From contig JAIXMR010000013.1 in the NCBI GenBank assembly GCA_025677835.1, positions 186,001-250,000 of the forward strand: DNA of 64,000 nt, in the 5' to 3' direction. Position numbers and translations under genes: made by a program. Below, one piece after another: positions 23,849 to 34,752 of this stretch. Positions within the stretch are counted from its first letter, which is position 1, and each line of letters begins with the position of its first letter. The DNA is from Sporodiniella umbellata. Its lineage: Eukaryota; Mucoromycota; Mucoromycetes; Mucorales; Rhizopodaceae. Below the pieces are notes generated by a model. It was not told the origin of the DNA and searched no databases. It saw only the letters and a list, made by a program, of their open reading frames with translations.

Positions 23849-24478
23849 GTGGACAATGACAATAGTAGAAGAATGTCAGTACCAAGTCATTACAGAAAGA
23901 TTAGTCAAATGCAGTCAAAGCGTAAAACAGTTGTACAAATACTATCCATTGGTGATAGTATTGTACTAACAAACTTTCTCCGTCAATACTTATCACCAAG
24001 TTCGCACCAGTTGATGGTAAACCGTGGATAGAGTGTATTTTATATTGTAATTTCTGGGCAAAAAGCTGTTTTCTTGTGACAGTCAAACTTATGGGGTAAA
24101 TAAGTCGATAGCAACATATCATCTTTACAGACATTGCCAATGTTTCCAATTGAACAATCGCCCACCTTGTATGAATATTCCCATGCTGAACATTTGACAA
24201 TAGGAACGCTTTATCAGCTTGCCATGGAGTGCACTTCATTTGAAGCTAAAATAAAAGAAGATTTGGAACCTGTCGCTGATGCGATTTACTCCAACAATGA
24301 AAACCTGTGGCATAGGGTGGATGCTTCCTTTGTCAACGTCCCTGGTACGCTCAAAACAAAAAACATTGTATCGCAATTCAATCAAAAAATAAATTCGCCC
24401 CTAATGTCAAGTATGCCCCATACCCCCTCCCAGTTGCATATCATTCCAGCTTTGAATAAAAATATTGACTTGTATTAG
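23849..24478 (+). CDS. unrecognised two-exon hypothetical protein inside the inverted repeat
   Basis: Proposed exons are 23849-24016 and 24131-24478, 171 residues. The donor GTAAAC and the acceptor TTTACAG keep the frame, joining SSHQLM to TLPMFPIEQS. I recognise no family. The N-terminal part is Ser/Arg/Lys-rich (SRRMSVPSHYRKISQMQSKR), the middle is mixed hydrophilic/hydrophobic and probably helical (IGTLYQLAMECTSFEAKIKE), and the C-terminus is Pro/Ser-rich. There is no signal peptide or membrane segment. It sits between the transposase remnant and the right arm, so it could be a captured host gene, element cargo or a chance open frame. The intact frame beside a decayed transposase favours a real gene, but only weakly. 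Confidence 0.4.
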
Positions 24479-24683
24479 ATGGCATGTAAGCAGAATATCG
24501 CATTTAAAATGATAGTCATCAAAAGAATAGGAATACAGTTTAAATCTTTTATGGCGTTTATTTTATAACTGAAGGGAAAAGAGTAAAATAAAGACTGAGT
24601 CGGACGCATAATGATGATCTCGGAAGCTGGGAGTAGATAATTGCCTTTAATAAGAATAGCCAGTGTAATGGATCAATTCTTGG

Positions 24684-25087
24684 TAATAGCGTTTGACCCA
24701 TCTCTGAGCTGCACGTATATGAATGCTTAATGGTGTCGCGCCAGCCGAAGCAATAAGACTTTTACTAAAAAAAAAAAAAAAAAAAAAAAAAAAACAAATG
24801 AAAGAATCCAGTTTTTTTGGTTGTCAAAGTAAAATGCATAATTTTGCTTGCTGCAGAGCTCTATATATCAGCACAATTCCTTTCAACTCTAACAGGATGC
24901 AGTGCAGCCTTAGGAGGTCTCTCTGGAAGCTTACTTTGAAAAAATTGAGTACGAGAACTTATTGTTTCGATGGCAAAAAGCCTCTCTTCAACTGTAAGAT
25001 CCATCAGTTCAGTTTCGTATTAATCACCAACACGTCTTTACTCGTCCTCATAGAACGGTTGCATATTGATTTGAATGTTTGTAAAAA
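24684..25087 (-). repeat. right arm of 404-bp perfect inverted repeat
   Basis: Exact reverse complement of 21675-22078. Its inner edge stops inside the transposase HTH region (after codons for KRYY) and continues into unrelated DNA, so this arm looks like a truncated inverted copy of the element's 5' end. Its outer edge is about 300 bp from the CLC gene start. Confidence 0.9.
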
Positions 25088-25385
25088 CACATATTCCCTC
25101 TTCCAAATTATGATGTATAATTGACGAGGAATCTCCATCATATAGCTGAGCTCTTTGATATAAATAGTCAGCTATACAAACGCTATTCAATTTGTATGAG
25201 ACTACCACTTTTTTTTTTAAAAAAAAATCAAAATTACCCCCAAAGCCATTGAGTCGGAGGATCGCTCGGGTGGTGCGATTTAATTTTATTGTGATAAAAA
25301 TAAGTAACATTATTTGAAGCATTATTTCAGCCAATAAAGGGTCTTAAAAATTTAGTTCCATACTCTTTTGGTTATTTGAAGCACA
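25088..25385 (+). promoter_or_regulatory. presumed CLC promoter region
   Basis: 298 bp between the repeat arm and the CLC start codon, with a T10A9 step at 25209-25227. No defined factor site was recognised. The promoter assignment rests on position only. Confidence 0.35.
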
Positions 25386-28300
25386 ATGGCCAGATACAGA
25401 CGTGCTTCTACTGAAGACATTGAAGAAGAATTAACACAAATTAGACGCTATGAAGATTTTACTACTACTGGTCTATATGCGACGATCAATATACCATCGC
25501 GAAAACTAACATGAACGATGTATTTAGATTGGGTTAAAGATGCAATTGCAGAAAGGAAGCGACAATCCTCAGTCAGAAATTCAATTCTAAAAGACAAATC
25601 TTGGCGAGCTTGGTGGAATCTAACATTTGAAACAACTGAATCTTGGTTTGTCGTTTTTCTAGCTGGTACTGTGAAGATGAAACGCCTTAAAGAGATGAAG
25701 GTCTAAAACTCTTTTTTTAAAAGGTGCCGCCATTGGCTTTATGTCTGCACTCATTGCGATTGTCACTGATTGGTTATCAGACATAAAACTAGGTTATTGC
25801 CAAAATGCATGGTGGCTAAATCAAAAGTTTTGCTGTTGGGAAATTGAAAATTCTGGTAAATAAGAGAAAGAAAAAAAAAAAAGGTACAGATATCGAAAGG
25901 TTTGACGATTATGTTCGTAGACGGTGGTTGTGCAGATTGGAAAGACTGGGGAGAATCAATGGGATTTGGGCCAGATATATATGTGATAAAGTGGTTATTC
26001 TATGTGTTATGGGCAGTAAGTAGATACGTTGAAACATATATCAGCGACACAAATTATTAATCATTCGGCTAGACTTCATTTGCCACAATATGTGCATACC
26101 TAGTGAAAACATTTGCCCCTTACGCCGCAGGATCTGGTATATCGGAAATCAAGTGTATTATAGGTATTTAATGCCCCTAAATACAGCGCATATTCCCTCA
26201 ACATTATATTAAAACCGATATCTCATAATAGCTGGCTTTGTTATGAAAGGATTTTTGGGTGGGTGGACTCTTGCAATGAAAAGTATAGGCTTGGTAACTA
26301 GTACTCAATACTATGCGAACAACCAAAGAGAAAGTTTTGTAACATGGATTTTTAGACCTTGTCTGTAGCTTCGAACCTATCTCTAGGAAAAGAAGGTCCA
26401 TCAGTTCACATGGCGTGTTGTGTTGGAAACGTTATTGCAAGGTGCTTTAAAAAGTTTATAAGAAGCAAAGGTATGTTTGTTTGGCCGAATTCTTTAGAGG
26501 CTGATTTTGCTTCAAATAGCTGAGATGAGAGAAATGTTGACAGCATCCAGCGCTGCTGGTGTGGCGGTAGCTTTTGGCTCACCTATTGGTGGCGTGCTGT
26601 TTGCTTTAGAAGAAATGAGTAACATTTTTCCCAACAAAACAATGTGGAAAAGCTTTTTTTGTGCTATGATTGCTACAATTGTATTACAGGTAAGCGGTTT
26701 TTAATAGTTATGCGGAACCGCTTTTGATAAAGACTATAGGCAATGAATCCTTTTAGAACCGGTAAGCTAGTTATGTTTCAAGTAAGCTACGACCGCGATT
26801 GGCACTTTTTTGAATACATTTTTGTCATAGTTATTGGACTCTTTGGTGTAATTAGTATACAATCATTAAGTACAGCATCTTCTAATACGAACAAATAGGG
26901 AATGTACGGAACGCTTGTTATCAAATACAACTTGATGGTCGCCAAATTTAGAAAAACTATTTTAAAAGATTTTCCTATTACAGAAGCTGGAGTTTTAGCC
27001 TTCTTTACTGCATTGATTGCTTATCCAAATGTTTTCTTGCGCATTGATATGACTGAAATTATGGGGATTTTATTTAGAGAATGTGAAGGCGTTGGATCAG
27101 AAAATTATTATGGACTTTGTGATAGCCAAGAGACCGGCCGCATGGTTGTGTTATTGTTAGTTGCTACATTGCTTCGCTGTTTTGGAACAATTGTTACTTA
27201 CGGTGCAAGAGTACCTTGTGGTATCTTTGTACCTTCAATGGCAATCGGTGCTACTTTTGGTAGAATAGTTGGACTTCTTGTAAAACTTTGGCAAGAGTAG
27301 GTCAAACTGCTCAACTAAAACGGACTTACAGTTTTATAGAAATAACCCGGACTTTTTTCTCTTTTCATCCTGTCGACCAGATATGCCCGTAAGTAAGAAA
27401 TTGTATAGCAGATATAGCAATAACATATTTTCACTCAGTGTATTACTCCTGGAACGTATGCCTTTCTTGGAGCTGCAGCCGCGTTAGGGTAAGACATTAA
27501 GCAATTCTTGAAATATGGCACAAACATAATAGATTATTCTAACACATTTTTTTTACAGCGGCGTTATGAACATTACGGGTAAGACTTAAAAAAGAAAGCA
27601 ATCAACGTTGAAAGGTTACTTATGAAAAAAAATATCAAGTTTCGGTAGTAGTAATCATGTTCGAGCTTACTGGTCAGATTACTTATATTTTACCTACTAT
27701 GGTAAGTTGTTGTTAGCTTATAGCTTGAATACAAACACTGAGCTCTTAATAGATTGCCTTGATGGTTACACGGGCTGTAAATGACTGGTTTGAAGCAGGA
27801 GGAATTGCTGATCGTTACATTCGGTTGAATGGGTATCCTATTTTAGACGGGGATGATAGAGCATTTGGAGTAGCAGGTATGTCAATTATACAGTAAAACT
27901 TTGACCTCTGAGTTAACAAAACCTATCCTATAGTTTCATGTGTTATGCAGACAGATATGACAGTGTTGACCGCTGCTAATATGACATTTAGGGATATTGG
28001 TAAACTTTGTTTCTATCGCTGTTTTTATACGTAGCATTGTTTTGTTTATTTTCTATACTGTATGTAGAAAATATCTTGGAGACGACGGACTTCCAAGGTT
28101 TTCCTGTAGTGGAAGATTCAAAATCTATGCTATTGATTGGATATATTGGACGGTCTAAACTGCAATATCTTATAGGTATCTCTGGAACCATAAATTTGTA
28201 TACATTTACTAAGACACGACTATAGCAAAAGCAAAAGCAAACAACAATGCACACGAAATGACGATATGTAGGTTTACACTAGATACTAGTGACGAACCAG

Positions 28301-28770
28301 AAATCCTAACAAATATTGGTGAGGATGAACGGGATCTTTTGGGATCTTCAGAAGTAATTGACTTTGGCCCATATATGGACCAGGCACCTATTACGGTTCA
28401 CCCCAAACTTTATTTGGAGACAGTGATGGATATATTTAAGCAACTAGGGTATATTTATTGACACACTTGTCTTGATTTTACTAAACTCATTACGATTAGA
28501 CCTCGGGTTGTACTTCTAGAACTCAAAGGCAAGCTAAAAGGCCTTATTACAGTCAAAGATGTCCTGAAATACATAGCACGTACTGAAAACACGGAGTCCT
28601 CTGTTTTGAACCAATCGCCCGATAGAGATTGCAATAACTTTTTTGGCCCAATATCTTCGTGGCTAAACAAGCAACGGCTTTACAAGCACCGTCACCGTGA
28701 GCAGTCTTATACACAGATAGAAAATAGAAGTTCTATTGATTTGGAATCTCACGAACTCAGTAGACAATAA
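25386..28770 (+). CDS. GEF1: CLC-family chloride/proton exchanger (Gef1-like)
   Basis: Nineteen exons, 788 residues: 25386-25470, 25528-25665, 25724-25855, 25921-26015, 26073-26163, 26232-26293, 26356-26470, 26520-26689, 26740-26847, 26899-27296, 27340-27388, 27439-27488, 27559-27578, 27640-27701, 27753-27876, 27934-27999, 28068-28175, 28226-28448, 28500-28770. All phases agree. CLC signatures appear in order: [14 protein letters not shown] with the gating Glu, LFALEEM with the proton Glu, and GIFVP. The gating and proton glutamates together indicate a 2Cl-/H+ exchanger rather than a channel. Two CBS domains follow the membrane part (about 600-665 and 700-750; [21 protein letters not shown]). 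The N-terminus [13 protein letters not shown] is typical of the CLC-3/4/5-Gef1 branch, which acidifies and supplies chloride to Golgi/endosomal lumens and in yeast supports copper loading. Exon 13 is only 20 nt. Confidence 0.95.
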
Positions 28771-31681
28771 AAAGATTAGAAGATAGCCAAAAGTATTAAT
28801 AACAGTAACGGTGGTTTACACAAGGTTCAAGAGGCTATCCAAACTTCTTTTTTGAGTAGCGCAAAAACTTGAACACACAAAAAGTTTTATGCTTTTGAAA
28901 ACAATACATTAGCTTGAGCCAGTCTTTCTTTTTTTTTTTTAACCAAAGCGTCTTCATAGCACACTTCCGTTTTTTTATTTTTATAAAAAAAGGGCTTCTT
29001 TAATCTGAGAGTGCTCTTGTTCATTATAAATCTTGGCTTTTTCCGTAGATTCTTACACTGTATATTTTAAAATTCTGGAGTTTTGTTTTCGTAAATGGTA
29101 AAACTGCTTTTACACCTTTTTCTATTGGCTATGCCTTTAGCTTGAGATTTCGGTTTTATTGCTGCTATTGCCTCAGAGCGATTGGAAATGAAGACTTAAA
29201 TTTCTGAGCCACAGTGAAAGGATTATAGTAAAAGACATATAAATTTCTGATATTTTGCCTCGCCCTTATCTATAGATTGTTGAGAAAGATTTATTAGGAA
29301 TGAGCAAGTAACAGTTTAAAGCTTATTGTTCTGATGTGAAGAACAATTGTTTATTCACTTTTGTGGTTGCCTGCTTTTGTATTTGATACCAAGTCACTTT
29401 TGATAACAGTTTACTGTTGGCTTTGTACCTCCAAATAAAGATTCGAAGCAAGCTGATATACACCATCTATAAAAACATATTGAGCAAGATTATCACGTGA
29501 ACTACTTGACTATAGACGGTTTTAAATGTGGGTGGGATCGCGGTTATGTAGGATGGTGGACTTAAACTTAGGCACCCTTGAGACTCTTTTTTTATTTTAG
29601 CATAATATGTAGACTGATCGCCTTTTTTAAAAATAAAATAAAATGGCTACAAAAAAGAACATGAAAAGCGGACCAAGAGAGCGCTTCAAAAAACACAGTA
29701 ATCCCTGCCACGAAATATATCTTTATATGAGAAAGAAAAAAAGAACCCCGTCCTACTTCAGGTTATCAAAGAAAGCAAAGCATCAAGTAGAATAAAATAC
29801 ACATTATTGATACGTCTAAATTTAACATAGTGGCAAAAAAAAAACAAATGGAATACACCTTGGCTTTTATAGCCAAGAGCAGATGAATAGACCAGAACAG
29901 AAGACATGGCTCGCCCGTTACTACAGGCAGTAATTGTTCACCAGACAACCGGAGAAACATATACGTCACTCAGATGCGCCACTGAGTTGCGCGCCAAAAC
30001 AAGCTTGCAAATCTATTATTGGCACTGTCATAGATAACGATTTCCCTTTTAGATAGTTTGATTTTTTTCGGAACTTAGAAAGAAAAAAAATTTGAGTCGG
30101 TATTTAGGCGTATACAGTACGGAGGTTCAAAAAACGAGTGTTATTTGACCAGAGACATTTTTTCGTTTACAGGTATTTTCTTTATCATATAAGGGTGTTA
30201 TTGAGATGTTCAATTTTTCTGTGTATTGAATAACTCTTGAAGCGGCAAGTCACCATTACAGAATTGGGTCCTTTTTGGGTCATAGATAGAGCGATAAATG
30301 ATGAAAAATTCATTATACTGCTACAATAAATGCCCGTAATGAGTAAAGAGTATATAGCTTCCGAAATTGTCGGCGGATTCAGAGTAGAATTCTTTCTAGC
30401 TCAACTTGTGGTTAAAAAGAAGGATGCTTCACCTCCTCTTGACTAAAGAAAAGCATATCAACATGGTCACTTATTAAAGCCAATCTACTTCCATTGAGCT
30501 TGAACTCAGATTTTCAGATATTAGTGCTTTCCACTTTCCCACCTTTTATTTTGTTCATTTAAAATTAAAACTATGTTTACAGTGCATATAATCCGGAACT
30601 AAATGCCCTGTTATGTTTTTCCATCAGTCTAAAGTGCTTGGTCTACACCTGACAAAATAGTTTAGCAGACAACATACCGCTACGCCTATTTCAAGATAAT
30701 CAACAAAGGACTTTAGCTAAAAAAAAAAATTCAAAAGATACACAGTTTTACCCAACAAAACATTACTTTTTTGTAAACATTTTCGACCTAAATCAAAAGG
30801 GAAAGGTGTAGGAATTTTTGTGAAATGTCAAAAATAATAATCCCAAGTAGTATCACAGAATGTGTGCAGCTGAGCAACAATTAAAAATGAATCTGCTTGT
30901 ATTTTTTATTGATAAAGACAAAGGTTTAAAGAAAAAGAAAAAGCAGAGTTAAAAAGAACAGAAAAGCTTATCGTCAAAAGCAAAAACAATAGAGTATCGC
31001 CAAAAAAAAAAAAAAAAAGTTGATTTTCCAAGTGCCGCCTTCTGTTCAGTAGTGAGACATTTGATGTTATTTCGTGTTAAACATATTCGTCTTTACATCT
31101 ATATTCTTAAAAGCCTGAAAAACCCAACTCTCTTTCAAAGACTCGCGCCAAGGAAGCACATAGCAACCTTTCAATCTACTCGAACCTTTAGTAGTTTTCC
31201 TGAGCATCTAACTCTGTATTTTAAAAGCTTTGGGTGTTTTGCATTTGAGTCTGTCTTTGAGTTTGCATGAGTTTGGCACCCGTATCGAAGCTCTCTGTTC
31301 TCGAAAGAGAAAAATTAAGATAGAACACACAGTTCTTTTTAGCCGCTTCTAATTACTATAAAACGAACGAAAAAAGCTTTGTTTAAAATACTTTGGTTTG
31401 ACTTTCAAAGCTGCCAAATATTAAAGCCTATAGAAGAAGGTGGATGCCTCTTATGATATGATGTCATGCCAGTCAGGGTTTTCTTCCCCTTCGTTTTTTT
31501 TTTTTTACTTTTTTGACGGGATAGAACAAAGCATGTGTAACTTCAATGTCAATGACGGAATGCATTGAGGAAATTTGAATTGCAGAGCCATCAATCAAAA
31601 CTCTTTCAAATTTTCTTGTTTTGTTTTTATTTCGCTTTTTGCCTTTTTCAAAAAAAAAAAAAAAAAAAGAGCTTTAAAAGT
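28771..31681. other. intergenic, no gene supported
   Basis: About 2.9 kb of AT-rich DNA with T/A runs. A 72-codon open frame at 31052-31270 (+) has no recognisable domain and no coding-like exon context. No tRNA or other RNA gene was recognised. Confidence 0.5.
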
Positions 31682-34624
31682 ATGGGAACAACAGACAGTA
31701 AATTGGCTTTTAGGAAAAGCGTGTTCCGCCTGTTTGAAGAAAAAGTAAAAACAATAAACGAGCTAGATTACCATCACTAACACCCTTTTTTTTTTTTTTG
31801 TAGAATATTCCAGCCAACATGGACGAATACTGGACTCTGGTAGACAAAACCATCTTAAAATCAAACCGTTTATGCCTTTATATATATGTATATAGTTTTG
31901 GAGTTTGCCCGAAACAATAGACGATGTATATAGCTTAATCAGCAATTCTGACATCAGGAGAACAAGAGATACAGCTATAAAAAACTTGGAAACATTGATT
32001 GACAGAGTAATTTCTTGTACAAAAATTCAAGAGGCAATCTAAATGCTATTCTAATGTAGTTGATGGCCCAAATGGATCTCTTGATAAACTCACCCGATCT
32101 TCAAGTAATTCAGTTGCTCAATTGTTGTCGCGTGTTGACAAGAATTATGCCCTTTATATTCGAAAGCCCTGAGCACGCAAACTGGGAAAAGGATTTCTTT
32201 TGGACTCCTCGTCTAATAAAGAAAGAGACAGTAACTTTGAAAAACGATTCTAAATAACAGTAGATTAAAATAAATTTCAACTAGGCTGATGATCAAAAAG
32301 AACAATACGACACACTACCTCCAAGAGGAGAAATACTTCTTTCACGTAAGGAGAGAAAGAAGGGGCATATAAACAAAAAAAGACAATTACTGATTGAATT
32401 TCAGTAACCTTAAGATCGCTGTTTCTATCTGGCTTTACGGTGCCATCTACTGTGGGCAATCCAGCTTCGAATGTGAGCTTTGTCATTTGGGAGACAGGTG
32501 TTGGATGTTCAACGCCTATTGGATCGTCAAGGGACAACGATATGAATAGAACAGAGATACTCCGATTGTTAGCAGTACTACTTTCAAAGTCGATGTACAC
32601 CGTACCTTCTCAGATTGTATCGAAAGAAAGCCATTGGATAAAACATATAACGACAAAAATAGAGAAAAAGATAGTACTAGCACTCCTATGTAGTCTTATC
32701 AACATTTCATGCAAATATAATCCAATGGGATGGACGGTTGTACCATATAATCACATCATGTTCAACGATCCAAAAGAGTCGCTGGTTGCTTATTGTCTGC
32801 AAACACTATTGATCATACTTGATTATAGCTCTCCAGATGCCCGCCAAATACAGATTAACACCAACACGGACGATATAGTAGAAGTCTTGGATGCTGAAAG
32901 CCCCAAACAAAAATCCAGCAGCGATGTAGAATCCAGTGGCAATATCTTTAGATATTACTTGTCTAAATTGCATAGAGGCCAAGACTTCCAGTTTTTGATT
33001 GACGGAATTTATAGAATACTAAATAGCTCTATGCAGGTAAAATCATCTTTTGATATTACTTTGTTTTTCTGGTTGATATTTTTGGTATTAGATGTTGAAC
33101 AATTATATTCCTGGATCTTTGAAAAGAGTTCGTTACCACGTAGAGATGCTTATGTTTTGCTGGAAGTTATTAGAGACAAACAAGAGGTTTACAAACTATC
33201 TAATGGAAACAGAAAGGGGACTGGACTTGATGGTAGCATTAATATTTTATGCAAACGAAAACAAGCTTGATCCATGTAAGTAGCTCGGTGCACACTAGCT
33301 TTTTTTTTTCTAACAATTCTCATTTTGGCATGGATTTTAGCTCAAGTAGGCCTTGTCCGTATGTGTATTTTCATGCTTCAAAACCTGTCTTCAAACAGGA
33401 CGTTCAGTGTCAAGATCAACAAATCGTTTGACGGACATGCCTCTTTACCTGCCGGTAGCAAAATACCGAACTTCCAAGGCTCTTACGCCAATTATCTTAT
33501 CATTGTATATATCAAATCCATCTTTTAGGGATAAGTTGAGTTTATTGTTTTTTAATAGAGCATATTTTCGCTAGTCGAATCATCGAAAGGGACTTTATCG
33601 ACACTTTACCCAGCTTTAGTGATCACAGTCAACAACATATCACCCTATCTGAAGCATCTGTCTTCTACTGCATCCAGCAAACTGCTTGCACTTTTCAACT
33701 CCATGTCGGCAACAGGCTTTTTGCTTGCGGATGAAGCAAACCATAAACTAATAGGCTATCTATTGGATGCCTTTGATAACATAATACGCTTTCAGTTTTC
33801 AGGTACAATAAAACAAACCAGTCTAAACAAGACAAAATACTAAATACAGGCTCGTATAGATAATCCAAACTTTATTCTTGCTCTTATACAGAACCAACAA
33901 AAGTTTAAAGGCCTATCCAACTTTAATTTAGATGTCGCACTAAACGAGAAAGAAAAGAAGGAACTAAACAGAGAGGAAGAAGGGCTTTCTGAGAAAGCCA
34001 AGGGAAAGTTACCAGACAATGCCAGTAGCTCTAGTCAAGTGACATTAAACAATGATTCACCAGCCCAGTTTTCTGGAGAAAAAGATGACTTTGTTCCTAC
34101 TGATGAATGGGTAATTTTTTTTTTTAAAAAAAAAAAAAAAATGAGGAGAAAACAGATATCTGCTAAATATTGGCCGTATGTGCTTTCTTGCTAACTCAAT
34201 TTTTTTTTATTCATTTTAGGTGAGCAGTTGGCATTCACAGCTTTCGCTAGAGACAGTACTGTTCTTAATTGATTATCTAGCACCCCGACTGGAAAAGTCT
34301 ACTATGGCAAATGGAAAGACGATCGAGCATTTGAACAGTATTTCGTTTTCTGACATACCGCTACCTCCGCCCGCCCATTCCCTTATGATTCGAAAGTTTC
34401 AATGGTCCGAAGCTCTCATTGTTTGGTTCCAGAGTATGCTTTGGGGCCATACATATATTTCATCTGTATCTCATTATGGGCCATGGAACAACACTCAAAT
34501 CAAGTTGTTTCATATCAAACATCAACAACCATCCGAGCCTTCTCCACCTCCATTCAACTCACAACCTTCCTCTCCAACCGTCCTTTCACCTCGCTCTTCT
34601 CTCACAAGCCCGAGAACGTCTTAA
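31682..34624 (+). CDS. HID1: HID1 family protein (Golgi/dense-core vesicle factor)
   Basis: Eleven exons, 773 residues: 31682-31744, 31804-31839, 31896-32006, 32060-32230, 32285-32345, 32405-33036, 33092-33275, 33341-33504, 33559-33802, 33860-34110, 34220-34624. The start MGTTDSKLAFRKSVFRLFEE is the conserved N-terminus of HID1; Gly2 in that context fits N-myristoylation. Later conserved blocks are VIQLLNCCRVLTRIMPFIFE, DMNRTEILRLLAVLLSKSMY, VNNISPYLKHLSS and FDNIIRFQFSDNPNFILALI. HID1 proteins are peripheral Golgi-associated helical-repeat proteins needed for secretory-granule biogenesis in animals; the S. pombe relative Ftp105 is Golgi-linked. The last exon ends in a Pro/Ser-rich tail. The acceptor of exon 10 was chosen at 33859, because the nearer AG breaks the frame. 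It converges on the Rim15-like gene with 128 bp between stops. Confidence 0.93.
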
Positions 34625-34752
34625 AATCCTAACCCCTTTTTTTTGGGGGGAGGATGCTTCTCATACGTTGTAACAAATAAAAATATGCATTGAAAAAGGG
34701 TGATTGGATGTAATAATAAATCAAGGTAATAAATTAACTAACTTGACAGATC

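Noticed and set aside
24723..25124. Long frame in the right repeat arm starting MLNGVAPAEAIR
   Set aside because: It is the antisense of the transposase fragment plus a poly(A) run giving polylysine; an identical frame occurs in the left arm.
31052..31270. 72-codon frame upstream of HID1
   Set aside because: Phe/Leu-rich composition typical of chance frames; no homology recognised.
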